DNA from: Porphyra umbilicalis
Taxonomy: Eukaryota; Rhodophyta; Bangiophyceae; Bangiales; Bangiaceae
DNA: 64,000 nucleotides
Reading direction: 5' to 3'
Assembly: GCA_002049455.2 (NCBI GenBank)
Contig: KV918874.1
Location: 1 to 64,000, forward strand
Both the position numbers and the translations under genes were made by a program. Shown here piece after piece: positions 40,615-51,378 of the stretch. Positions within the stretch are counted from its first letter, which is position 1; each line of letters starts with the position of its first letter. The notes under the pieces were generated by a model. That model saw only the letters and a program-made list of their open reading frames with translations. It had not been told where the DNA came from and did not search any database.

Positions 40615-42085
40615 AGAAGGCGCGCGCAGTCGACGCAAAGGTACGCCCATATCGTGCCTCAATAGGACTGCACGATGTCTACTGTGGTTGCCCTGTTTCC
40701 CATTCACGATAACCAGAAAAAAGGTGGGGGGGGTACATAGATAGTACGCGGAAAATGTGAGTGTCTCTGTTGCAGTCTGCAGGACCCAGCCGCTCCCCCC
40801 CCCTCTCCCCGCTCCGCTACGGGCTGCTCCTCACAAAACGGTCGCACTTACATCCGGTCTCCATCGTCGTCCGCCATATTGCACCCCTCCACAGCAGGAA
40901 GACAACCAGTCGGCGATCGTATGGGTTCGGGGGCCTCTGGAACGCCTGCAGGCGACCAGCGTGGAAACGAGCGGGCAAAAAAACGCGGGCAACACGTGCT
41001 CGGGCGGATCACGGCTCGATCCATTGCTCATCCTCTCCGGTCAGCCACCCCTCTCACAGGGGCATTGAAGGCCTATAAAATTGGGACGCGTCCCAATTTG
41101 CCCTCGGCCAGTGGTATTTTAGCACGTTGCAGCTCTGTCGTGTGTAACGTTCAGACCCGTAAGAGTCACCTGAACTAGGCGTGGAGACAGTAGAAAATCT
41201 CAAGATCTCGCGTGGGCAGCTTGCTCCGTGCCAAGAAAATCGGATCAAGCGGCAACAAACAGTGAGGTCTGCTAGATGCAAGGTCCTGGCACCGAATACG
41301 GGCTTTTCCCTGGCCTTTAGGACAGGGTGCTCTCAAAGTGTAGTGATGCACACATATACTTAAATCACAGGACTTGCTCTCCGTTTCAGAGGTGGCAGTC
41401 TGCATTCGTGTCCTCAGGGATCTGAGGGCGTGTCAGCGTGGGAAGGGTCGCGATGACGCTAAAAGCGAATAGAGTTACGCGGCTGAGCAGGACTGTCCTG
41501 CCACAAGGGTCACAGGGCCCAGACGGCGCCTGCCCCCCTACCCCCCCCCACCGCCCCGTGTTGCGCGCGGCGACCGCACGCAGCGATATCCGGGGTTCGA
41601 CGCGCCCACGATGACCCGCGGGTGATCGTGCCTGCGCGCCCGCTGCTGTTGCGGCGGCTCAGCGGTTTACAACGCCATCTAGCGGCGCGGTGAGAGGCGC
41701 CCCGTCGCGCGGCGGTCGGTTTCACCCGACCGCCCGTGTGCCATGTCGGCCGCCCCGCCCGCTGTGCGCAGGTGCGCTCCGCGGCGGAGGCGTCGCGCGA
41801 CCCAGGCGGGCCGCCGCCGCTGCGGTGGCGGCGGCGGCATCCCTTTCTCTGCCCCACGCTCCCCCCGCCACGGCAACATGGCTGTACGTGCCCCCGTGCG
41901 CGCTGGCGGCTATGGAGCCGGCCGGCGTGCCGGTGTCAATACGTTGCCGAGCGCGCCACCGCCCTGAAGGCCAGGGTATTGCACGCACGTGCCTGGAACT
42001 CTATTGGCTTCGATGCCTTCATACTGTCATTTTAGACCAATAGAGTGTTATTATTTACAGTCAGTCTCTGTCTCTGTCCCCCAGG
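40615..42085. other. Intergenic with one GC-rich island
   Basis: 41500-41970 is GC-rich with frames such as 41690-42043 plus; one frame ends VAERATALKARVLHARAWNSIGFDAFILSF before a stop, which could be a transposase-type C-terminus, but no family is assigned. 41073-41099 holds CTATAAAA directly abutting a 22-bp perfect palindrome centred on ACGCGT. Confidence 0.4.
41073..41099 (+). promoter_or_regulatory. TATA-like box fused to a 22-bp palindrome
   Basis: CTATAAAA (41073-41080) overlaps a perfect palindrome at 41078-41099 (AAATTGGGACG and its complement). A palindrome at a TATA box could be an operator-like site, but no gene start downstream is identified, so promoter function is speculative. 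Confidence 0.25.
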
Positions 42086-43067
42086 TAGGGTTGTGCAACA
42101 CGCCCGGGGCGTGCTAAATTGCACGCCTGGGGCGTGCAGTTTCACGTGTTTTGGGCGTGTCACGCCCTGCACGCCCAGAATTTGAGGGGCGTGATTGGGG
42201 CGTGCTTGAAAAAAAAGTACATAGTTTCAAATGCGCTCTTGGTGCGCCAGTCCACCGAATATTTTTCGGTGCAGTTCCATGCCACCTTCGTTACTTTTTC
42301 AAGGCGCGGTGTCTTACTGCTCCGTCGAGCGTCCAAAAACAAGGCGCTCGACGCTATGAGGCGTGGGGACAATTTTTCCGTCGTGTGCCCACAAACAAGT
42401 TGCTCGACGCCATGATGCGCGGGCGCAATCTGTGCGGGATGGGCTCAGCAACGCCCACCTGCTGTCATCAGCCAGGGAGGACGCAGAGGGGCTCCTCGAC
42501 ACGGGCGCCAATGAGGACGTTGAATGCGACGCATCGCGCGCCAGCCACGACCAGGCCGACGGCAGTGGTGGAGGGGGCGCCGGCGGCGAGCTACGCGCCT
42601 TCTGAACGAGGAGCTCGCCCGATGCGCCACGGCTGGCGCCGGCGTCCCTGGAAAGGACGTTGGTCGTCCCGGCGACGAGGACGCCCCCGCGGTCATGACC
42701 GAGAATGATTTGATGACCATCTGCTCTGTCTTTGTGCGCGGTGAAATGGGTGGGACTGCGGGCGGTGGGGCAGCCGGTGAAGGCTAGGCGAGCCGTCGTC
42801 CCGTGATGCTGCAATGCATCTTTGACGAAGAGTGGCAGAGGCCAAGAGAGTGTATCGTGTGTTTCTGGCATTTTTGAGGTCCTTTGAAGCATGCAAATTG
42901 CAAGAATATTGGGTACTTTGAATCGCCTATCAAGTAAGAGTCAAAACATGGGGGCTACATTAAGGGCGTGAAGAGGGGCGCGCTAATGTTGGGGGCGTGC
43001 AGAAGGGCGTGATTAGGCGTGTATCGCCCACCCCGCCACCCAAAAAGGGGCGTGATGCACAACCCTA
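42086..43067. mobile_element. hAT-type DNA transposon, non-autonomous, 982 bp
   Basis: Ends TAGGGTTGTGCAACACGCCC and GGGGCGTGATGCACAACCCTA, flanked by the perfect 8-bp duplication CCCCCAGG (42078-42085 and 43068-43075). GGCGTG motifs cluster in the subterminal regions. Inside, a plus-strand remnant (about 42560-42787: ELARCATAGAGVPGKDV..., TENDLMTICSVFVRGEMGG) resembles the remnant in the element at 9096. The same family, with a different target, so at least two independent insertions. Confidence 0.88.
42608..42787 (+). pseudogene. Remnant ORF inside the second hAT-type element
   Basis: The frame ends GEMGGTAGGGAAGEG then stop at 42785-42787. TENDLMTICSVFVRGEMGG aligns with PESDLVSICEAYVARSVGT of the 9.1-kb element, with Ala/Gly-rich sequence following in both. 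Too short to place in the transposase. Confidence 0.4.
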
Positions 43068-43450
43068 CCCCCAGGACAAGATTCGGGGGTCAGCAATACT
43101 GTGATATTGGGTCCGAGTCCTCCATTCCAGTCCGTGTAAGCATCAAAATCAATATTGAACTAAAATAAGGGTGTCTCTTGATATGCGAACAGCGGAACGC
43201 CCGTGCCACAATGTGCCTGCGCGAACGAAAAAACAGTGAAACCGCCTACTGTGAAGATCCCTCATATATTCATTTGCTCGGCGGGAACAGTCGGTCGGTG
43301 AGAACGGTCGGCGCCAATCAGGCGTTCGGATGAGGTAAGCTGTCATACTTCTATTTGCACTGTGTTCATGAATGCCACGTCGATCAGCGAGGTGCCCATT
43401 GCCACCCGGTGGCTTTTTGTCCGCCATGTACGTCCATATTTTACGCGCTT

Positions 43451-43722
43451 GAACCGGTACGTTCTGCTCTGTGGCTGTTTCTGTTGGAATAGGGCGCATT
43501 TGATGTTTGACTTGAGCGTCCGACCGACCGTATGCACCGACCAACGGGCGACCGGTGAAACATCCCACTGTCAAACCCCCTAGTCCACATTTAAAGCTAT
43601 CAAACCGGTACGTTCTGCTCTGCGGATGTTTCTGTTGGAATAGTGCGAATTCGATGTTTGACATGTACGGCAGACTGACCTTGTGCACCGACTAACCGGC
43701 GAACCGTAAAACACCCCAGTCC
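43451..43722. repeat. ~120-bp direct repeat, 151-bp period
   Basis: AACCGGTACGTTCTGCTCTG begins at 43452 and 43603; TGTTTCTGTTGGAATAG, TTTGATGTTTGAC or similar and GTGCACCGAC/ATGCACCGAC follow at the same spacing in both. About 80% similar. No gene is associated. Confidence 0.8.
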
Positions 43723-43754
43723 CTATGTCATGACATCGGCGAAATCGGCCTCTC

Positions 43755-44646
43755 TGAGGCCCTTTCTTAGCTGCGGCTTCGTTCGTGTGACGGTTCATGT
43801 GACGATGTGGGGCGGCCAGCTATTGGCTGCAACACGAAACAATGTGATCAAATGTGATCACACGAAGCAACGTCGGAAAAGATCTTTCCGACGTTGCTTC
43901 ATGTGATCACATCGACCTTGCCGCGTGCTGGTCTTGTGGAACGATTTCAAGTGCGAACTTGGAAACAATCAATTCCAATTTGACTGGTTTGATGGACGTT
44001 CGAGTCCGTCGGCTCCTACTGGCTGCAGTCGAAAGCGACGCCACAGTCGAGTCGGGCCACGTCTTCCCCCTTCTTCGGCAACGCCCCACGCCCCTCAGCC
44101 TTGTCCCAAGGACCAGCTGGTCCCTTACGCTGCCCTGTGGCAGATGGCCGCCTCTCCGTCCCCGTTTCTGTACGACAGCACCAATTCGAGGATTCCTCAG
44201 TACGCCCGTAGCGCGATACGAGCGTACGCTGCAGGTATCATGGAGGGCCCAAGCTGCCCCCCCAACGGACTTCTTCCCTGGCTCTGCACAGCCTGCTGCA
44301 TGGACCATCCAGTGAGGCGATCCTGGTGTGGCGAACGTGGCGCCAATGGTTCAGTTTCAGGCTGTCTGGCTCAGCAACGAGGCGTCGGCAACGAGGAGAG
44401 GGAGACAAAGGCGTCGCCGTCATGGCGTATGTTGAACCACGGAGTTCTACTGCATCGGTGTGCGCCCGTGCCGAGCCCAGCATCGGAGCGCTCGAAGTCA
44501 GCCCTTGGACCGACAATCACTTGCGTTAAATTCATCAGAAAAATTCCGCGTCACACTGTCACACGAAGGGACAACCCCCTTTCCAAGCTGAGAGCTCGTC
44601 ACACGAAGCGTCACATGAACGAAGGAAATGCTAAGAAAGGGCCTCA
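43755..44646. mobile_element. ~890-bp inverted-repeat element
   Basis: The left end TGAGGCCCTTTCTTAGC is an exact inverted match to the right end GCTAAGAAAGGGCCTCA (44630-44646). Similarity continues inward through TTCGTTCGTGTGACGGTTCATGTGAC versus the complement of the right side. GGCC-rich flanks obscure any target duplication. A plus frame inside (43925-44653) lacks a recognised domain. Contains the strong hairpin at 43864-43900. Confidence 0.7.
43864..43900. repeat. Perfect 16-bp-stem hairpin
   Basis: GAAGCAACGTCGGAAA is followed after five bases by its exact reverse complement, and GTGATCACA-type sequence on both sides extends the symmetry to about 60 bp. Position near the left terminus of the inverted-repeat element suggests a structural or transposase-binding role. 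Confidence 0.8.
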
Positions 44647-44998
44647 GGCCTGACGCAGGAAATGTCATGAGCGTGTGACATCATGGCCTCATGATGAGGC
44701 CGATCCCGGGGGAGTGTAAGGAAAAGAGAAATGATCACAGCTGGTGAGAATACACCACGCTGACTCATCACAGTTATTGTGCTTCCGGGAAAAGCAGACT
44801 CTCGAGAACACGTCTGGCGCAAGAAATCGCGGGCTGATTGGCTGAGAAGGCGGTTCCACGTGTTGGTAGGTATAACTTTTTGTGGGGTGCACATTAGACT
44901 AGGCCACGTGCGCTTGACAAGACGTTTGACAGGCAAGCAACGACATGCCCTTTTTTGCATCGCCCGACGCGGTTCAATTTACTCCGACGCGGAGGTTT

Positions 44999-45198
44999 GC
45001 CGCCGAGGTCAGACACTGCCTCTGCCGCCGAGGTCCGGCGCCGCACCTGCCGCCGAGGTCCGGCGCCGCACCTGCCGCCGAGGTCCGGCGCCGCACCTGC
45101 CGCCGAGGTCCGGCGCCGCACCTGCCGCCGAGGTCCGGCGCCGCACCTGCCGCCGAGGTCCGCCACCGCAACTGCCGCCGAGGTCCGCCACCGCAACT
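44999..45198. repeat. 25-bp tandem array, 8 units
   Basis: GCCGCCGAGGTCCG... recurs exactly every 25 bp from 44999 to 45198. The first unit and the last two are slightly diverged (CAGACACTGCCTCT; CCACCGCAACT). Since 25 is not a multiple of three, all frames through it repeat with a 75-bp (25-residue) super-period. It lies 37 bp before the preferred start of the F-box gene. Confidence 0.92.
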
Positions 45199-45235
45199 GC
45201 CGCCGCGATCGACGGCCTGCATCTCCGCGTCTGCC

Positions 45236-47401
45236 ATGGTGGCGCCCGCGCCGACGGCGAAGATCGTCGCCCCCTTGGCCAAACTCCCCCTCCTGTCCCT
45301 GTCATGCCTACCACCCGAGCTCCTCACGGCCATCGCTGCACATCTGTGGGCGACCGGCCACGGGTCGGCATGGTCGGCATTCTCCCGCACGTGTACCGCG
45401 GCGCACCGGGCCTGCCTCGACGCCGTCCGGTGCATCCAGCTGCCGCCGGTGACCCCCGACGGGCGCGGCGCTCTGGAGCAGCCGCTAGGGGGGAGCTGGC
45501 GCGCCGCGCTCGAGGGTGACGGGTGTCGGTTTTTGTCGCTAGGCGGTTGTACCCTTGCCGTCATTGTCGCCAAGCTCGTACCTCTCACCGCCTGGATGCT
45601 CAAGGACGCGCAACCCAAGGTGTGGACCACGCTGGACCGTGACGAAGACCCGGCCCTGGGTCCGACGACGCACGATCCAGCCGTTGCCGATGCGCTGGTG
45701 CGCTCCGTGACGGCCTTTCTCCGTCAACTCACCGGCGGTGCGAGGTGCGGTGGGAGCGGCCGCCGCGGCCAGGTGCGCGCCGCCCGCCTCGGCCGCATCT
45801 TCCATACAGGTCGGCAGGAAATGCTGCCGTACAGTCCCGCCAACGCCAATGTCCTCAGGCGCCTCCTCCCGCCGCTGGCGGGCTGCTCCTTGGAGGAGTT
45901 TGCGGCCGACGGGTGGCCAATTCGTCTACTGGGGCAGGGCGGCTCTCGTTTGTCGGCAAGCCGTCTAAGGACGCTCCGCCTGCGGCGGGCGGCGGTGGGT
46001 GACGGCCCCACCCACTGGGCCATTGCGTCGGTGCTGCGGATGCATGCGGTGGAGCTGGTGGAGGTTGCCGTCGGCCTGGAGCATTCGTACCATGTGACCG
46101 GGTACCTTTCCTATTGGCTGGGTGCCGCCGTTACGTCGCCGCTGCCGCCGCCGCCGATACCGGCCCCGTGGGGCTCTGGTAGCCCAGCGCCGCCCGTACA
46201 GTTGCCCCACCTCCGCGTGCTGTCTTTTCGCGGCAGCGTCGATGCGGCCGATGCGGCAGCGCTCGTGACAGCCGCCCCGCGGCTGTCCAGCCTCTCCCTC
46301 CACGGCGCCGTCGGGCGAGGGGCTCTGAAAGGCCTGGCCCTGCCGGCGCTCCCTGAGCTGGACCACTTGGAGCTCCACACGGCCATCGAGGTCGCCACCC
46401 TCCACCTCGAACTGCCGGCGGCGCTGGCCGGTCGGCCGCCCCTGGACGTCTTGCGGCTGCCCGCCGTAGACGACGCACCCCACGACTCGACGGCGGCCAG
46501 AGGATGGGTGTGGGGGGCGGGTGAACTGTGGGGCGGCGGATGGTCGTCCGTTGCCGTACCCCACGAGCTCGTCGCGTCGACCGTCGATGTGAAACCGTGG
46601 ACGTACGACGACGCGACCGTCAACTTGATGTGCGGCGAGGGGACCTCCCAACCCGTGCCAGCCGACGTGGCCGGCGGCTTCGGTCCAGTGCCGCCGGCGG
46701 GCGGCACGATGGCGGCGGCAGGGGTAATGGGGTGGACCCCCGCTACCGGCCTGCGGTCCTTGAGCATTGCCCTTGGACCGACCGCGACCGACGCGGCGGT
46801 GGTTTCGCTGGCCGCGCTGCCGGCGTTGACCACCCTCCGCCTGGGGTTGACCGAGGCCACCAACGTGCGGCTGTCGTCGTGGCCGGCCTTCCCCGCCCTC
46901 ACGCGCTTGGCGTTGGTGCTGTGGACGGACGCTGCGTCGGGTGGGGTGGGCGCCGCCGCCGCCGTGGCCGCCCTCTCCGCCCCCCCGTCGGCGGCGCCCG
47001 TGGCGCTCGTCGCCCTTCGGTTTGTGGCGTATGGGGACCCCGACGACGCGCCGCTGCCGGCGGACCTCCCCGACCAAGAGGTGGGCGGGTGGGTGTCGCC
47101 CCCGCCAGACCTGTCCCCGCTGGCGTCTTGGACCGCCTTGCGGGCGCTCACGTGGGCGTCGTACGCGCCCATGGGGGGGTTCCGCCGCTCCTGCCACGCC
47201 GAACCGAGCGCCGCCGAGGCGGCGCGCATGGCGGCGACCGCCCGGCGGGTGGCCGCCTCGCTGCCGCGCGTCGCCACGACCGTGTGCGACACGAAGCGCC
47301 ACGACCCGTGGGGGACCAACGGCCTCTACCGGGGGCGCGCGTACTTTAGCCACCCCGCCGGGGGCGAGCCCGACGCTTCGGTCGGGGCGCAAGGCGTTTG
47401 A
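45236..47401 (+). CDS. F-box/leucine-rich-repeat-like protein
   Basis: 721 residues from the ATG at 45236 (MVAPAPTAKIVAPLAKL). Residues about 22-70 (SLSCLPPELLTAIAAHLW...SRTCTAAHRACLDAV) fit an F-box: LPPELL, then aliphatic helix positions, then CTAAHRAC. The rest has irregular leucine-rich stretches (LRTLRLRRAAV, PHLRVLSFRGSVDAADAAALVTAAPRLSSLSLHG, ALPELDHLELH, LRSLSIALGPTATDAAVVSLAALPALTTLRLGLTEA) typical of F-box/LRR proteins, which select substrates for SCF ubiquitin ligases. The frame is also open upstream to 44945, but that part is the frame-neutral 25-bp array, so I prefer 45236. It ends GEPDASVGAQGV, stop at 47399-47401. No homopolymer break. LRR assignment is by pattern, not profile. 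ELP1 follows on the same strand. Confidence 0.65.
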   Translation: MVAPAPTAKIVAPLAKLPLLSLSCLPPELLTAIAAHLWATGHGSAWSAFSRTCTAAHRACLDAVRCIQLPPVTPDGRGALEQPLGGSWRAALEGDGCRFLSLGGCTLAVIVAKLVPLTAWMLKDAQPKVWTTLDRDEDPALGPTTHDPAVADALVRSVTAFLRQLTGGARCGGSGRRGQVRAARLGRIFHTGRQEMLPYSPANANVLRRLLPPLAGCSLEEFAADGWPIRLLGQGGSRLSASRLRTLRLRRAAVGDGPTHWAIASVLRMHAVELVEVAVGLEHSYHVTGYLSYWLGAAVTSPLPPPPIPAPWGSGSPAPPVQLPHLRVLSFRGSVDAADAAALVTAAPRLSSLSLHGAVGRGALKGLALPALPELDHLELHTAIEVATLHLELPAALAGRPPLDVLRLPAVDDAPHDSTAARGWVWGAGELWGGGWSSVAVPHELVASTVDVKPWTYDDATVNLMCGEGTSQPVPADVAGGFGPVPPAGGTMAAAGVMGWTPATGLRSLSIALGPTATDAAVVSLAALPALTTLRLGLTEATNVRLSSWPAFPALTRLALVLWTDAASGGVGAAAAVAALSAPPSAAPVALVALRFVAYGDPDDAPLPADLPDQEVGGWVSPPPDLSPLASWTALRALTWASYAPMGGFRRSCHAEPSAAEAARMAATARRVAASLPRVATTVCDTKRHDPWGTNGLYRGRAYFSHPAGGEPDASVGAQGV

Positions 47402-47520
47402 TTGTAGAGGCGCGCTGCGCCCACCCGTGAGAAAGGCACGCTGCGCACTCCACCGTGTCGGGGCGTGGGCCACCCGCGCCACGGGGTCCAGCCCGAGGAC
47501 CGAGGCGCGCGCCACCGATG

Positions 47521-47547
47521 AATAAAAGAAAAAAAAAAAAAAAAAAA
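47521..47547 (+). terminator. Polyadenylation signal with genomic A run
   Basis: AATAAA at 47521-47526 lies 120 bp after the F-box/LRR stop and is followed by a G-interrupted run of about 19 A. It could serve as the poly(A) signal of that gene. The A run in genomic DNA might alternatively mark the end of an old retrocopy. Confidence 0.5.
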
Positions 47548-48744
47548 GACAAAAGCAGGGAGTCGCCACACCAAACGAGCAACGCGGGGCGCGGCGGCAC
47601 CCGCCACGGCCCGCGTCAGCAGAGCACCCGAGATGGTGGGGTGTGGGGTGCAGCCGCGCCCCCGCGCCGCGCGCCCCGCCGCAGCCGGAGCGGCCGCGCC
47701 GCCGACGCGGCTGCGACGTGGGCGGCAGCCGGTCGGCGGGGAGGGGGGACGGCCGCGCCTGCCGCCGCCGCCGCCGCCCCGCCCGAGCCCCCACCGCAGG
47801 CGGGCCACGGGCGACCGCCGGCCGCCGCCGCCGCGCCCACCGCCGCACCCCCGCGTCGGCGGCATGCGCCGCCCCCCCGCGTCGGCGGCGGCACCGCCGT
47901 CGACCGCGTCGGCGCGTCGGTGGCGGCCGCGGCGGCGGCGGCGGCGCAGGGGGGGGGAGAGGCCCCCGCGCCGCCGCGGGGCACGCGCAAGCGGCCTCGG
48001 CCGCCGCCGTGGGGCGGGCCCCCCCACCGGGCCAGGCCCCCATGCCGCCGTGGACGCGTCGGGCGCGGCGCGCACAAGCGACCGCCCCACACGCCGGCGG
48101 GGGGGGGCTGCGGGCCGTCACGGCCGCGCGGGCGCGGCGGCCCGCCCGCCCGGGGGGGAAAGGGGCGGCCCGCCGCGGTCGGGAGCGGGGCGGGCGGCGG
48201 CGCGCGCGGCCCGCCCGCCCGGGGGGGAAAGGGGCGGCCGGCCGCGGTCGGGAGCGGGGCGGGCGGCGGCGCGCGCGGCACGCGCACGGGTCAGCCGCGC
48301 GGCGGGCGCCGTCCGTCCCGCGGCCGGGACGGCTTTGGCCGCGGCGGTCCGCCGCGCGCGAGGCGGCGCGGGTCGAGCGGGGCAAAAAGCCAGACGCGGG
48401 GCCACCCCCCCCTGGCAAACACCCATGCAACCGCTCGGGTGGCCACATGTGGGTCACAACCGCGTTTCCCAACCATCGAACGACGGTGGCGGGTCCGCGC
48501 CGCGGGATCCGCGCGCCCCGCGCCACGTCGTGGGCGCCGCCGCCGCCGCGCGCGGCCGCGCCGCGCCGCGGCGCCGCCGCCGACCGCGCCCGCACGCTGC
48601 CGCGCCGCGCGGGCCGCCCGCGGCGGTCGCCCCCGCGGTGGTGTGGACCCCCTTCTTCTCTTCCCCCCTCCCCCCCCCCCCCCACTCCCCCCCGCCTCTT
48701 ACCGCGCCGCCCCCCCCCCCCGGCTGCCGCCCCCCCCCCCCACC
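47548..48744. other. Very GC-rich spacer 5' of ELP1
   Basis: No recognisable gene. Open frames exist on both strands (Arg/Pro/Gly/Ala-rich). A tandem duplication of about 69 bp sits at roughly 48137-48275 (GGGGGGGAAAGGGGCGGCC... and GGTCGGGAGCGGGGCGGGCGG repeated). C runs at 48662-48682 and 48711-48740 directly precede the ELP1 start. Confidence 0.45.
48137..48275. repeat. ~69-bp tandem duplication
   Basis: CGCCCGGGGGGGAAAGGGGC, then CGCGGTCGGGAGCGGGGCGG and GCGGCGCGCGC, occurs twice back to back with one clear base difference (GGCCCGCC versus GGCCGGCC). Confidence 0.8.
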
Positions 48745-48930
48745 ATGCGGACGCTCGGGGTTACGGCGGTGGCGCTGTCGGCGGCGCTGCCGCCCGGCGT
48801 GGCGCTCCCCCCCACCCCGACGCCGCCGCCCTTTGCCGTTGACGCTGTCGGCGGCACCGCCTTTGTCGCCGTCGTTGTTGGCGCCGCCGCAACGCCGGCC
48901 ATTGCCGTGTACGACCTGCCGGGTGGCCTC

Positions 48931-48964
<34 letters not shown>

Positions 48965-48992
48965 GGCCCCGCGGCGGCGGGAGCGTCTCGCC

Positions 48993-49033
<41 letters not shown>

Positions 49034-49428
49034 GCCCGCCGCCGCTGCTGCTGTCGCTCCCCGCCGAGGTGGCCGGGTCGACCGTCACCGCCCTCGGCGT
49101 CGTTGCCGACGACGCGACGCTCGTCGTCGGCACCGCCTCTGGGCTGCTCGTGGCGGTCGTCCGGGGGGCGGGGCCGCCGGCGGGCGCCCCCGCCTGGGCC
49201 GCCGCCGACGCGCAAGTGGTGGGGGAGCTCGTTGCCGACGCTGCCGACGCTGCCGACGCGGCGGCCGCCGCGTCGGTCGCCCCCGTCGCCGCCGGCGAGC
49301 CGCTGCCGGTGCTCGCCGTCGCGCCGTCGCCCGACGGGGAGGTGCTCGCCGTCGTCTCCCCGACGACGGTGGTGGTGCTCGCAACGGGCGGGTGGGCGCC
49401 CCTGTCGCCCCCCGTACGCACGGGGGGG

Positions 49429-49465
<37 letters not shown>

Positions 49466-49862
49466 GGCGGCGGCGGCGGCGGCGGCGGTCGGGTGGCGCG
49501 CCGACGGGTCGGCGTTTGGCCTCGCGCTGGCGGGGTGGGGGGGGGGGGGGGGGGGGGCGCCCCCCCGCCCCGCGTGACCGTCCACGGGCGGGACGGGCGG
49601 GTGGAGGCGGTGTGTGGGGGGAGGCGGGGGGGGAGGGCGGCTTGCTCGGCGCCGAGGGGGGGGGGGGGGGGGGGGAGGGGGGGGGCACGCCTGCCCCGCG
49701 TGTGGGGGGGGGGGGGGGTGCACCCCAGCCGCCCACGCGTTTCCGTCGGCGCTCCCGGGGGCGGCGCTGGGGGGGGTCGCCGCCGATGTGGCGGCCGCGA
49801 CGGCGGCGGCGGCCGCGGGGGGGGTCGTGCACCCGCTCGACGGCGGGGGTGGCGCCGCCGCG

Positions 49863-49897
<35 letters not shown>

Positions 49898-50478
49898 GTC
49901 GCCACCAAACGGCGGGGCGGACGCGGCGTCGCCCGCCGTGGCCGACGGCGGCACCAACCCCCCTGACGGGTCGGCGGGCACGGGCGCGGCGGCGGCGCCG
50001 CGGCGGCCGCCGCCGCCGCCGCCGCCGGCGCTCGGCGTGGAGCCGCGCCGCGGCGGCCTCTTTGCCGTCGGCCGCCCCGGCCACGTTGCCTTTTACGAGC
50101 GCAACGGCTTGCGGCACGGCCGCAACGACGTGCGGTTGCGGGCGGCGGAGCGGCCGGCGCCGGTGGCGCTCTTTCCCCCGCCCCCGCCCCCGCCGCCCCC
50201 GCCGCCCCCGCCGGCCGCCGACGCGGGCGCCGACGCGGGCGCCGACGCGGGCGCCGACGCGGGCGGGGGCGACGCCAAGGCGGCGCCGTTGCCGCTCGGC
50301 GGCGCGGTGCCCCCGGCGGCGCTCTGCTGGTCGGCCGACTGCACGCTGCTGGCGGCGTTGGATGGGGGGGTGCTCCGCCTGTGGGCGCGCACCAACTATG
50401 CGTGGCGGCAAGTGGGGGTGTGTACCGCCCCGGTCGTCCCCGGTGGCACCGGGGGCGACGGCGGGCAAGGCGACAGCG

Positions 50479-50525
<47 letters not shown>

Positions 50526-51342
50526 ATGGTCGCCGCCGCCTTTGACCCCGAAATCCCCGCCGCCCTCTTTGGCCTCACGTCCACGGGGGTGGCCGCCCGG
50601 TGGGCGCTGCACCACGCGGCGGCGACGGTGGGGGGTGGCGGCGGCGCCGCAACCGCGGCGGTCGTCGACGGCGGGCGGGTGTTGCTGACGCGCCTCGGCG
50701 TGCGCGTCGTGCCGCCGCCCATGTGCGAGGCCGTTGCCGCGCCGGGGTCTGGGGCGGCCGCCGCCGCCGCCGCCGCGACCGGCGTCGTTGCGGTTGCACA
50801 CGTGGCCGCGCCGCCGCCGCCGCTGCCGCCCGTCGGCGTCGACGACGAGGCCGCGCACGCGGGGGTGGGGGTGGCGCCCCCCCGCCCCCCGGCGCCGTCC
50901 TCGTCCTCTATGGCGACGCCTCGGTGCGCGCCTACACGGACCGCGGGGCGCCGCTGGCGGGGGTGACCCCCCCGGGGGCACGGCGCCACCCGCCCCCGAC
51001 GGGGACGTGGCGTGGGCGCTCCCCGCGTCGTGGCGGGCGCCGCTCCTCCGCTTTCGCAGCCCCGTCGCCGTTGCGGCTGCGCGCGGGTGGGTGCTCGCCG
51101 GCGTCCTTGCGTCGGCGGCGGCGGGGCGGGAGCGCGTCGCTGCCGTGTATTTGCCGCCGGGCGGCGGGGCCGCCATGCGGCTGCCGGGGGGGGGTGGGAC
51201 CGCCTGCCGGGGGGGGGGGGGGGGGGGTCCGCGCCTTGCTGCCAGCGCCGGGGGGGGGGTGGGCCCTCACCGAGGGGGGGGGGGCCGTCCGACTCACCGT
51301 GAGGGACGGCGTCGAGGGGGGCGACGGGGACCCCCCTGGCGT

Positions 51343-51378
<36 letters not shown>

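Noticed and set aside
44999..45198. Array resembling a CRISPR (regular 25-bp repeats)
   Set aside because: Units are directly adjacent with no unique spacers, and the genome is eukaryotic; it is a minisatellite.
45965..48685. 906-codon minus-strand ORF
   Set aside because: It lies antisense to the F-box/LRR gene and its 3' flank, is dominated by Arg/Gly/Pro and has no domain; a shadow of stop-poor GC-rich DNA.
48699..51176. 825-codon minus-strand ORF
   Set aside because: Antisense to ELP1, which is supported by ordered family motifs; the ORF is Gly/Ala/Pro/Arg low complexity.
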